A stretch of DNA of 24,869 nt from a virus, in IMG/VR virus record IMGVR_UViG_3300008448_005855, positions 1-24,869 of that record; one strand, written 5' to 3'. This document shows positions 7,881 through 14,528 of the stretch, piece after piece. A program made the position numbers and the translations under genes. Each line of letters opens with the position of its first letter. Position 1 is the stretch's first letter. The notes under the pieces are model-generated. The model was not told the origin of the DNA. It worked only from the letters and a program-made list of their open reading frames with translations, and searched no databases.

Positions 7881-8489
7881 ATGAAAACAATTGTTCAAAT
7901 AGGTGTAGCAGATGCAAATGATCATGTAAATCAACTTATTTCATCTTTAAACTATGATGATGTTCTTGGAATTTTTATTGAACCAAATATTCATTCTATA
8001 CCACATATTAAAAATAGATATATAAATTTAAAGAATAAAATAATTTCAAATATTGCTATAAGTAATAAAACAGGTTTTATTAAAATATATTTCAATAACT
8101 ATATTTCAGGTAATTCACAACAAGCCTCGTGTAATAAAGAACATCTTTTTGCCCATAACTGGAAAGAAGATGATATAAAGGAAGTTGATGTTTTGTGTTT
8201 TACTTTAAATGATTATTTAAATAGTGTATTGGGGTTTGATGAAACTGTAATTATTGATAATTTATTCATAGACACAGAAGGGCATGATTGTGATATATTA
8301 CTGAGTACAGATTTTTCCAAATTAAATATTCAAACAATATATTTTGAAATAACTCATTCAGATGGTGCATTTTCTGGTAAGGGTACCAAAAAATTAAATG
8401 ATTGTGTTTCTTATTTAGAAAAATGTGGATACAAATATTATGAAGAAATTGGTGGCAAGTTAGGTGGTGATTATATTTTTAAAAAATAA
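7881..8489 (+). CDS. FkbM-family SAM-dependent methyltransferase (second)
   Basis: Last gene of the glycan cassette, 202 residues. It has the Rossmann SAM motif IVQIGVADANDHVNQL (4-19), GIFIEPN (about 30-36) as the acidic ribose-binding element, and NLFIDTEGHDCDILL (about 127-141), a variant of the FkbM I-D-x-[EQ]-G-[HY]-[DE] signature. It probably methylates a sugar hydroxyl or another small acceptor. A Shine-Dalgarno-like AAGGAAG lies about 12 bases upstream, farther than ideal. The composition is strongly A/T-rich like the rest of the cassette. The stop is followed directly by the right flanking near-repeat and gp55. Confidence 0.82.
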   Translation: MKTIVQIGVADANDHVNQLISSLNYDDVLGIFIEPNIHSIPHIKNRYINLKNKIISNIAISNKTGFIKIYFNNYISGNSQQASCNKEHLFAHNWKEDDIKEVDVLCFTLNDYLNSVLGFDETVIIDNLFIDTEGHDCDILLSTDFSKLNIQTIYFEITHSDGAFSGKGTKKLNDCVSYLEKCGYKYYEEIGGKLGGDYIFKK

Positions 8490-8492
8490 AAT

Positions 8493-8520
8493 TTGATTAT
8501 TCTATATACCGTGTTATATT
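8493..8520 (+). promoter_or_regulatory. Sigma70-like promoter before gp55
   Basis: TTGATT (8493-8498), a 16-base spacer and TATATT (8515-8520) lie in the 37-base gap between the last cassette gene and gp55. The -10 ends 6 bases before the GTG start, so the transcript would begin at or beside the start codon. It resembles the promoter at 1121-1148 in spacer length, -10 hexamer and surrounding sequence. Confidence 0.42.
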
Positions 8521-8523
8521 AAT
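8493..8523 (+). repeat. Right copy of 31-bp near-repeat flanking the glycan cassette
   Basis: Partner of 1121-1151, same orientation, offset 7372 bases; 23 of 31 bases match by hand count. It lies immediately after the last cassette gene and overlaps the putative gp55 promoter. If an ancestral uvsY-gp55 intergenic promoter was duplicated when the cassette entered, one copy on each side is what would remain. Confidence 0.5.
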
Positions 8524-8526
8524 AAC

Positions 8527-9096
8527 GTGAAACAACCTAAAAAGAAAAAGAAAGCATCAGATGCAGATTACGTAAGTAATCAAGAACTTTATGATGCTTT
8601 AGTAGACTATCGTAAAAAACGTGATGATGCAGAAAATGCTGGAAGAAAGAAACCAAAGTTACCTGATTTTATAGGTGAATGTGTTTTAAAGATAGCATCA
8701 CGTTTATCATTTAGACCAAATTTTGCAAATTATCCCTATAGAGAAGAGATGGTATCAGATGCAGTATTAAATTGCATAACTTATATTGATAACTTTGATC
8801 CCAGCAAGTCTACTAGCCCATTTGGCTACCTAACACAGATTTGCTGGTTTTCTTTTGTGCGTATTATAAACAAAGAAAAGAAAGAAAAATACACACAGTA
8901 CAAATACGCAGAGCAGCAAAACGATAAAGATTTTCATAACTGGTTTAATGAAACATATGCTGGTATTGATATAGGACGAAGAGATTTCTTTGGCTTGACT
9001 GATCTTGACATGAAACGATTTGATGATATGTTAAAGCCAGCCAAGACTTCTGTTAAAAGAAAAAGAAAATCTAAAAAAGATACTCTTGATATATGA
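8527..9096 (+). CDS. gp55: Late-promoter sigma factor gp55
   Basis: Small sigma-family subunit that directs RNA polymerase to T4-type late promoters (TATAAATA) together with the sliding clamp. The 189 residues align in pattern with T4 gp55 (185): DYVSNQELYDALVDYRKK resembles T4 YVNNKELLQAIIDWK; FANYPYREEMVSDAVLNCI then DNFDPSK with GYLTQICWFSFVRIINKEKKEK matches the sigma region 2-like core around T4 EMIADGIEA and ITQACFNAFVQRIKKERKE. It starts at GTG, with no Shine-Dalgarno and no upstream ATG in frame. The N-terminus and C-terminus are lysine-rich. T4 gp55 ends with a hydrophobic-acidic clamp-binding tail containing SLDFLYE; here only DTLDI is left at the very end. It overlaps gp47 by ATGA. 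Confidence 0.9.
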   Translation: MKQPKKKKKASDADYVSNQELYDALVDYRKKRDDAENAGRKKPKLPDFIGECVLKIASRLSFRPNFANYPYREEMVSDAVLNCITYIDNFDPSKSTSPFGYLTQICWFSFVRIINKEKKEKYTQYKYAEQQNDKDFHNWFNETYAGIDIGRRDFFGLTDLDMKRFDDMLKPAKTSVKRKRKSKKDTLDI

Positions 9097-10139
9097 AAGC
9101 AATAATTCTTAACGATACCCACTTCGGCTACAAGGCCGATTCTCCTATCGTGCTTGAATACTTTCTTACGTTCTTTGAAGAACAGTTGTTTCCTTATCTC
9201 AAGGAAAACAACATTAAGACCATCTTCCATCTGGGAGATGTTTTTGATCGTAGAAAGTACATAAACTTCAAGACCCTTCATCAAGTACGCACACGATTCT
9301 TCGAACCTCTTAGAGACATGGGTATCAAATGTATTGCAATCTGTGGTAACCATGACACATATTACCGTAATAATAACAATGTAAACTCATTACATGAGTT
9401 AGTGGCTCCATACCAAAACTGGGAAATCTATTCTGAACCCACCGAGATTCAAACCTCAGCAGGTTGCGTGGCTCTTCTACCTTGGATCAATCCAGAAAAT
9501 GAAGGACAGGCAGCAAAGTTTATCACCAATACCACATGCTCCCTTCTTATGGGACATCTAGAATTATTTGGATTTCAGAGTATTCGTGGTATCTTTATAG
9601 AGCAAGGATATGACCCCAAACACTTCGACAAGTTTGAATACGTTCTTACTGGGCATTATCATATTAAGTCCACTCGTGACAATATTTATTATCTTGGTAC
9701 GCAATACCAAATGGCTTTCTCAGATGTTTGGGAGCCAAAAGGATTCCACGTATTTGACTTTTTGGCTAGAGAACTGGTATTTGTCGAAAATAACAAAAAG
9801 TTATTCTATACGTTTGATTATAATGAAGACGAACCAGAAAAACTTGACTACTCCAAGTTCAAGGATTGCTATGTCAAGATTTTTATCAAGAAACGCACGA
9901 AGGCTGCGAGTTTTGAAAAATACATGGATAAATTCTATGAAGCAGGCGTGGCAGAACTGGCAGTAACTGAAGAAGTATCTGCAAACCCTGAATTGGTGGC
10001 TGTAGATGTTCATAAGGATACTCTGCAACTACTGCATGAAGAACTTGAAACTATTCAGGAAAAATCTATTGACAAGAAGTTCCTTTCCCGTATTATAGAT
10101 GAAGCATATAATAGTGCACTATCAAAGGATGAAGAGTGA
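9093..10139 (+). CDS. gp47: gp47 recombination nuclease subunit (SbcD/Mre11-like)
   Basis: Nuclease half of the gp46/gp47 complex, which resects DNA ends for recombination-dependent replication and degrades host DNA. All metallophosphoesterase motifs are present: NDTHFG (D8, H10), LGDVFDRR (D49), CGNHDTY (N86, H87, D88), MGHLE (H155) and TGHYH (H188, H190), the two-metal centre of Mre11/SbcD. The 348-residue length is close to T4 gp47 (339). The start overlaps the gp55 stop (ATGA), and the end overlaps the gp46 start (GTGA), so gp55-47-46 is one translational unit. G+C is visibly higher than in the cassette upstream. Confidence 0.95.
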   Translation: MKAIILNDTHFGYKADSPIVLEYFLTFFEEQLFPYLKENNIKTIFHLGDVFDRRKYINFKTLHQVRTRFFEPLRDMGIKCIAICGNHDTYYRNNNNVNSLHELVAPYQNWEIYSEPTEIQTSAGCVALLPWINPENEGQAAKFITNTTCSLLMGHLELFGFQSIRGIFIEQGYDPKHFDKFEYVLTGHYHIKSTRDNIYYLGTQYQMAFSDVWEPKGFHVFDFLARELVFVENNKKLFYTFDYNEDEPEKLDYSKFKDCYVKIFIKKRTKAASFEKYMDKFYEAGVAELAVTEEVSANPELVAVDVHKDTLQLLHEELETIQEKSIDKKFLSRIIDEAYNSALSKDEE

Positions 10140-11857
10140 TTGAATTTTTAAAAGTTCGGTTTAAAAATTTTGGATCGTTTGGCACAAATTTTTCCGAGAT
10201 TAAACTAGATAATCATAAGACCACGCTAGTCACAGGTACCAACGGACACGGCAAGTCTTTTGCGTTATTGGACTCCCTGTGCTTTGGATTGTTTGGAAAA
10301 CCCTTCCGACCCATTAATATACCGCAGCTTGTAAACACCGTTAATGGCAAGAATTGCCTAGTTGAGATAGAGTTCAACAAGTCAGGATCTCATTATTTGG
10401 TTCGCCGTGGCCTATCTCCAAAGATCTTTGAAATTATCAAAGATGGGAATATGATTGACCAGAATGCCAAGTCAAAAGATTACCAAGAAATGTTTGAAGA
10501 ACATATTCTTGGATTTGATTATGCGGCATTCAAGCAAGTTGTTATTCTTGGTAAGTCTAACTTTATACCATTCATGCAACTGACACCAGCAGAACGCCGC
10601 AAGATCATTGAAGGTCTTTTGGATCTTGATATCTTGGCAGATATGAACCAGCATGTAAAAGGACAACTTAGTTCATTGAAAGTGTCTATTGGAGAGCATG
10701 AAAGTTTGGTCAAGATTGCTCATGAAAAGATAAAATCTCAAAAAGAATTCATTGATCAAGTAAAGACTAGCAATGCAGATGACATAAATGTTCTTGTAAA
10801 TCGAATTAAAGAATACCAAGACCAAATAGATCAAGATAGAGTTCTAGTTAAGACTGAACTTGATGATCATAAAAAGCTTGGAGAACAAATAACAAAGATT
10901 AACAAAAAGATTGAATCACTCAAAGATGTTCCATCTATGTTAGTAAAGACAGAAACTCTTCATGCTACGCTACTGGATGACATCAAGGCATTAGAAGAAA
11001 ATGCAACCTGCAAGTGTTGCTTACAAGTTCTTCCTAAAGATCAAAAAGAAAAGCATCTGGAAGAAAAACGCAAGAAATCCAAAGACTGTTCTGAGGCACT
11101 TAAAGTTGCGGAAAAGAAAAATATTGAACTAGAAGCGTCTAAGAAAGAATATGAAAAACTCATGGTCTTGTCTAGAACAAAAGTTCAAGAGATAAATGCT
11201 TTGAATTACAGAATTGGAAATGCAGAGTCAAATATCAAAGTTATTAAAAAAGATAAGAAAGACAAAGAAGCCTCAAGCAATATTTCTATACTGGAAAATA
11301 GCCTGAATGAATCGGAAAATAAAAAGAATGATATCGCCAAAAAACTTGAATCTTTTATCTCTCAACAAATTCACTATGATGTTGTTTATGATATCCTCAA
11401 GGATGGGGGGCTTAAGAGCCGCATTATCAAACATTATGTTCCCATCATCAATGGACTCGTCAACAAGTTCCTCGGAAAACTTAATCTCTATGTTGACTTC
11501 ACAATCGATGAGGAATTCAAGGAGACCATCAAGTCACGATACAGAGATGCATTCTCATATTCCTCTTTCTCTGAGGGAGAAAAACAACGCATCGACTTGG
11601 CGATCCTGCTAACTTGGCGTGAAGTTGCCAAGATGAAGAACAGTCTTAACTGCAATCTATTGATCTTTGACGAAATTCTAGATTCATCTTTGGACGCAGC
11701 AGGTACGGAAGCATTTATGAAGATCTTGAATAAAATGAAGAACAAATGTTCAATCTACATCATTAGTCACAAGGCTGATGCACTAGTTGATAAGTTTGAC
11801 CAAACTTTGCAATTTGAAAAGAAAAATAATTTTTCAAAAATCAAGGTTCAGGTATAA
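10136..11857 (+). CDS. gp46: gp46 recombination ATPase (SbcC/Rad50-like)
   Basis: SMC-like ATPase partner of gp47. The 573-residue protein has Walker A GTNGHGKS (34-41), two long charged coiled-coil segments rich in K/E (about 170-280 and 310-400), a zinc hook C292-K-C-C295 at the coiled-coil apex, the ABC signature FSEGEKQRID (about 478-487) and Walker B LLIFDEILD (about 507-515). Order and length fit T4 gp46 (560). It starts at GTG overlapping the gp47 TGA; no other start in frame would keep the beta-strand MIEFLKVRFKNFGSF typical of SbcC. The stop overlaps an exact TATAAATA box. Confidence 0.95.
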   Translation: MIEFLKVRFKNFGSFGTNFSEIKLDNHKTTLVTGTNGHGKSFALLDSLCFGLFGKPFRPINIPQLVNTVNGKNCLVEIEFNKSGSHYLVRRGLSPKIFEIIKDGNMIDQNAKSKDYQEMFEEHILGFDYAAFKQVVILGKSNFIPFMQLTPAERRKIIEGLLDLDILADMNQHVKGQLSSLKVSIGEHESLVKIAHEKIKSQKEFIDQVKTSNADDINVLVNRIKEYQDQIDQDRVLVKTELDDHKKLGEQITKINKKIESLKDVPSMLVKTETLHATLLDDIKALEENATCKCCLQVLPKDQKEKHLEEKRKKSKDCSEALKVAEKKNIELEASKKEYEKLMVLSRTKVQEINALNYRIGNAESNIKVIKKDKKDKEASSNISILENSLNESENKKNDIAKKLESFISQQIHYDVVYDILKDGGLKSRIIKHYVPIINGLVNKFLGKLNLYVDFTIDEEFKETIKSRYRDAFSYSSFSEGEKQRIDLAILLTWREVAKMKNSLNCNLLIFDEILDSSLDAAGTEAFMKILNKMKNKCSIYIISHKADALVDKFDQTLQFEKKNNFSKIKVQV

Positions 11858-11860
11858 ATA
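11853..11860 (+). promoter_or_regulatory. Possible T4-type late promoter before the small basic gene and gp45
   Basis: Exact TATAAATA octamer overlapping the gp46 stop codon. Transcription from it would begin near 11866-11867 and give a leader of about 30 bases before the ATG at 11898, with GGAG at 11881-11884 inside it. Spacing is workable, unlike the similar box at 634-641, but the octamer alone is common in such DNA. Confidence 0.35.
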
Positions 11861-11897
11861 TATTTGTATTATACGAAATTGGAGTTATAATAGAACT

Positions 11898-12050
11898 ATG
11901 AATGAAGAGAGTTTTGAAAAGTTTAAGAATCGTCGCAAGAATAAGCCTACTGGCTTGAGCAAGAAACAACAGAAGAGAAATGTTCGTGGCAATCGACATG
12001 AACAAAAGCAGCAACTTAACGATAGTGTTTATCGTAAAGATTTTGATTAA
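11898..12050 (+). CDS. Small basic hypothetical protein between gp46 and gp45
   Basis: A 50-residue protein, extremely rich in Lys, Arg, Asn and Gln: it opens MNEESFEKFKNRRKNK and continues with a short basic helix-like stretch KKQQKRNVRGNRHEQKQQ, ending in an acidic KDFD. No membrane segment or known fold is recognised. The frame is open further upstream, but that part lies inside gp46; the ATG at 11898 is the first start in the intergenic gap. It occupies the position held in T4 by rpbA, 45.1 and 45.2 and does not resemble them in what can be seen. The charge pattern suggests nucleic-acid or polymerase contact, which is inference only. Confidence 0.7.
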   Translation: MNEESFEKFKNRRKNKPTGLSKKQQKRNVRGNRHEQKQQLNDSVYRKDFD

Positions 12051-12067
12051 TTTACAGAAAGATTTAT

Positions 12068-12739
12068 ATGAATACTGTGACAAAAATGCGTCTGAGCAAA
12101 GAAACCTATAACATTCTAAAGAATTTTGCAGCCATCAATTCTAATATTCTTATTCAGGCAGGAAACGTTCTAAAGACGATTTCTCCCGGTAAGAACATTT
12201 ATGTGCAGGCAAAGGTAACCGAGGACTTTGATGTTGATGTTCCTATCTGGGATCTCAATAAGTTTCTTGGTATTGTTAGCATGTTTAACAACCCCGATCT
12301 TGAGTTTCATGACACTCATGTCGTGATTACAAATGGTCGATCTAGTGTTACTTACTATTATTCGGAACCAAGCCTATTGACGATTCCGACTAAAGAAATG
12401 AAAATGCCCAATTCAGTAACTAAGTTTGATCTTGATGAAAAAGATCTAAATGAAGTTCTCAAGGCATCTAGTATTCTTCAGGTCAGTGATCTCCGTATGA
12501 TTGGTCAAGATGGAAAGTTTGTCATTAGCGTTGATGACTCCAGCCAAAGCACTAGCAACAATTTTGAAATCGTTATTGATGAGAACTACACAGGTATGGA
12601 TTTTGAAGGAACTATCAATGTTTCTGAAATGAAGTTTATTCCTGGTTCATACACTGTTGAATTGACTGACACTGTTGTTTCTAAGTTTACACATAAGAGT
12701 CTGGATCTTTCTTACTACATCGCCATCAAGCGGGGTTAA
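12068..12739 (+). CDS. gp45: gp45 sliding clamp
   Basis: Trimeric DNA clamp that tethers the polymerase and, in T4-like phages, activates late transcription through gp55 and gp33. The 223 residues match T4 gp45 (228) in several blocks: MRLSKETYNILKNFAAINSN resembles T4 MKLSKDTTALLKNFATINSG, DFDVDVPIWDLNKFLGIVSM resembles DVIDFDVAIYDLNGFLGILSL, and the late MKFIPGSYTVEL resembles MKMQPGNYKLLL. The ATG at 12068 gives a six-residue extension (MNTVTK) before the T4-equivalent start; the ATG at 12086 is the alternative. A weak AGAAAG lies before 12068. It is followed two bases later by gp44. Confidence 0.94.
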   Translation: MNTVTKMRLSKETYNILKNFAAINSNILIQAGNVLKTISPGKNIYVQAKVTEDFDVDVPIWDLNKFLGIVSMFNNPDLEFHDTHVVITNGRSSVTYYYSEPSLLTIPTKEMKMPNSVTKFDLDEKDLNEVLKASSILQVSDLRMIGQDGKFVISVDDSSQSTSNNFEIVIDENYTGMDFEGTINVSEMKFIPGSYTVELTDTVVSKFTHKSLDLSYYIAIKRG

Positions 12740-12741
12740 TC

Positions 12742-13686
12742 GTGTCTGATGTGACTAATCTACTTTGGGTCGAAAAGTATCGCCCCAAAACACTGTCTGA
12801 TTGCATTCTTCCTATCGATCTTGCCACTGTGTTTAAAGGTATGATCAAGGAAGGTACAATTCCAAACATGATGCTATATGGTAAAGCAGGCACGGGCAAA
12901 ACTACGGTTGCCCGTGCCTTGGCGAATGATTTGGGTGCCGAGAGCATTATAATCAACTGTTCCGAAGAGAATGGTATTGATACTCTTCGGACAAAGATTC
13001 GTAATTATTGTTCTACAGTCTCACTTAACGGTGGACTGAAGATCGTAATTCTGGACGAGTTTGACTATGCGAATGCACAGTCTATTCAGCCAGCATTGCG
13101 TGGAGCTATTGAGGAATTTGCAAATAACTGCAGATTCGTCATGACATGCAATTATAAGAATCGGATCATTGATGCTCTGCATTCTCGGTGCACTGGAATT
13201 GATTTTACTGTTCCAAGTGCTGAAAAGGCTCAGATTGCAGTTGGAGTCCTCAAGCGTATTGAATACATTCTCAATAATGAAAAGATTCCCTATGACACCC
13301 AGGTTCTTTCTAATTTGGTAAAGAAGCATTTTCCAGATATTCGTAGAATCATTAATGAATTGCAGCGGTATTCATCATCTGGAAAGATTGATGTTGGCAT
13401 CTTGGCTCAGGGGAGTAGCGAATCATACAAGGAACTGCTTGGCTTCATGAAGGGCAAGGATTTTACATCTTGTCGTAAGTGGGTCATTCAACACTTGGAT
13501 ATCAATACGGCGGACTTTTATAAGCGTTTGTATACAGAACTATATACATCATTGAAGCCCAATTCAATGCCACAGGCTATTCTAATTATTGCAGAATATC
13601 AATATAAGTCTGGCTTTGCTGCGGATCAAGAAATTAATACAATGGCTCTTATTGTTCAACTTATGATGGACTGTGAGTTTAACTGA
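12742..13686 (+). CDS. gp44: gp44 clamp-loader ATPase subunit
   Basis: AAA+ subunit of the gp44(4):gp62(1) complex that opens and loads gp45. The 314 residues (T4: 319) show LLWVEKYRPKTLSDCILP (7-24), Walker A GKAGTGKTT (47-55), Walker B VILDEFDYA (102-110), sensor-1-like FVMTCNYKNRI (about 132-142) and the trans-acting SRC arginine finger (148-150). It starts at GTG two bases after gp45; the similar position and N-terminal sequence in T4 support this start. The end overlaps the gp62 start (TGATG). The order 45-44-62-regA is the T4 core order. Confidence 0.95.
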   Translation: MSDVTNLLWVEKYRPKTLSDCILPIDLATVFKGMIKEGTIPNMMLYGKAGTGKTTVARALANDLGAESIIINCSEENGIDTLRTKIRNYCSTVSLNGGLKIVILDEFDYANAQSIQPALRGAIEEFANNCRFVMTCNYKNRIIDALHSRCTGIDFTVPSAEKAQIAVGVLKRIEYILNNEKIPYDTQVLSNLVKKHFPDIRRIINELQRYSSSGKIDVGILAQGSSESYKELLGFMKGKDFTSCRKWVIQHLDINTADFYKRLYTELYTSLKPNSMPQAILIIAEYQYKSGFAADQEINTMALIVQLMMDCEFN

Positions 13687-14084
13687 TGAAGCCCGAAGAG
13701 CTAAAACTTAAAGACTTTCTGGGAAGCATCAACCACGACAAAAAGCCTCTGTTGGACAAGGACGATGCTGATCCTCGTCTTTATAAACCATTTGTTGTAA
13801 ACCGATGTTTGTCGTATTTTCCTGATACCATCTTCCATGCCAATGAAATGAATTGCGCCCCATGGATAGACAATAAGAGTCAGTTTGATTTTTATAGACT
13901 TGGCATTCGCAAAAAGAAGAGATTTTCTCCTTGGCTTAAAAAAGAAACTGAAACTGATATTTCTCTTATTAGAACAGTTTATGGATATACAGAAGCCAAG
14001 GCTAGAGAAGTCCTAAATATTCTCGGACCCAAAGAACTGGATCAATTAAGACGATCCCAATATACTGGCGGTACCGACAAATAA
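13686..14084 (+). CDS. gp62: gp62 clamp-loader small subunit (short form)
   Basis: Single-copy stator subunit of the clamp loader. It is identified by position between gp44 and regA and by YKPFVVNRCLSYFPDTIFHANEMN (about 33-56), which resembles the T4 gp62 segment [24 protein letters not shown], followed by FDFYRLGIRKKKRFSPWLKK, similar to T4 FNYLMAAVPRGKRYGKWAKL. At 132 residues it is much shorter than T4 gp62 (187), lacking about 30 N-terminal and 25 C-terminal residues. It contains no frameshift or premature stop that I can see. Start is coupled to gp44 by a one-base overlap. TAAGGA at its stop doubles as the regA ribosome site. Confidence 0.88.
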   Translation: MKPEELKLKDFLGSINHDKKPLLDKDDADPRLYKPFVVNRCLSYFPDTIFHANEMNCAPWIDNKSQFDFYRLGIRKKKRFSPWLKKETETDISLIRTVYGYTEAKAREVLNILGPKELDQLRRSQYTGGTDK

Positions 14085-14094
14085 GGATTTTTGT

Positions 14095-14520
14095 ATGTCT
14101 GATGTTTCTAATCGTATTTTTAATGGTGTTGGTGTACATGTAAAATTATTTGACGATGAAGATTTTATGGTCGTCAGAGAAACCCTAACACGAATGGGTG
14201 TTTCTCCAAAAGGTAAAAATATATTGTACCAGTCTTGTCATCTTATTCATAAAGATGACATATATATTGTTGCCCACTTTAAAGAATTATTTGCTTTAGA
14301 CGGGCTACCTTCGAATGTCTCAAATGAAGACATTCAAAGACGAAATGCTATTATAAAATTGTTAGAAGATTGGGAACTTCTTGAAGTTTTGGATAAAGAT
14401 AAGATACAAGATAAAATGGCTTTGACTGGATTAAAGATCATTAAACACGAAGAAAAACATAATTGGAATTTGATTCCAAAATTTAATCCAGGAACTTTAC
14501 GTAAATTTTTTAATTCATAA
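14095..14520 (+). CDS. regA: RegA translational repressor
   Basis: RNA-binding repressor that in T4 blocks translation of early genes, including the clamp and clamp-loader genes, by binding initiation regions. The 141-residue product is strongly T4-like: FMVVRETLTRMGVSPKGKN then ILYQSCHLIHKDDIYIVAHFKE, DIQRRNAIIKLLEDWELLEVL and KHNWNLIPKF match T4 segments VKETLTRMGIANN, VLYQSCHILQKKGLYYIVHFKE, RRDSIAWLLEDWGLIEI and KHEWKLVPKY. A ten-residue N-terminal extension and a small insertion make it longer than T4 RegA (122). TAAGGA (14082-14087) sits 7 bases before the ATG. Unlike in T4, DNA polymerase gene 43 does not follow. Confidence 0.94.
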   Translation: MSDVSNRIFNGVGVHVKLFDDEDFMVVRETLTRMGVSPKGKNILYQSCHLIHKDDIYIVAHFKELFALDGLPSNVSNEDIQRRNAIIKLLEDWELLEVLDKDKIQDKMALTGLKIIKHEEKHNWNLIPKFNPGTLRKFFNS

Positions 14521-14528
14521 GGATGACT

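Noticed and set aside
1163-8489. DNA-base glucosylation genes equivalent to T4 alpha/beta-glucosyltransferase
   Set aside because: None of the transferases shows recognisable similarity to T4 agt or bgt, and no hydroxymethylase gene accompanies them here. The GT32, GT47 and GT-D patterns point to glycan or protein acceptors.
1163-8489. Complete capsule or O-antigen locus
   Set aside because: No Wzx flippase, Wzy polymerase, ABC exporter or membrane-bound initiating transferase; all ten proteins look soluble.
8934-9353. 139-residue minus-strand frame across the gp55-gp47 junction
   Set aside because: It lies opposite two well-identified genes with intact catalytic or core motifs and has no recognisable domain.
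13686-14084. Frameshifted or truncated gp62 pseudogene
   Set aside because: It is short relative to T4, but the conserved central segments are in one frame, the start is coupled to gp44 and the stop coincides with the regA ribosome site, so it looks like a genuine short form.
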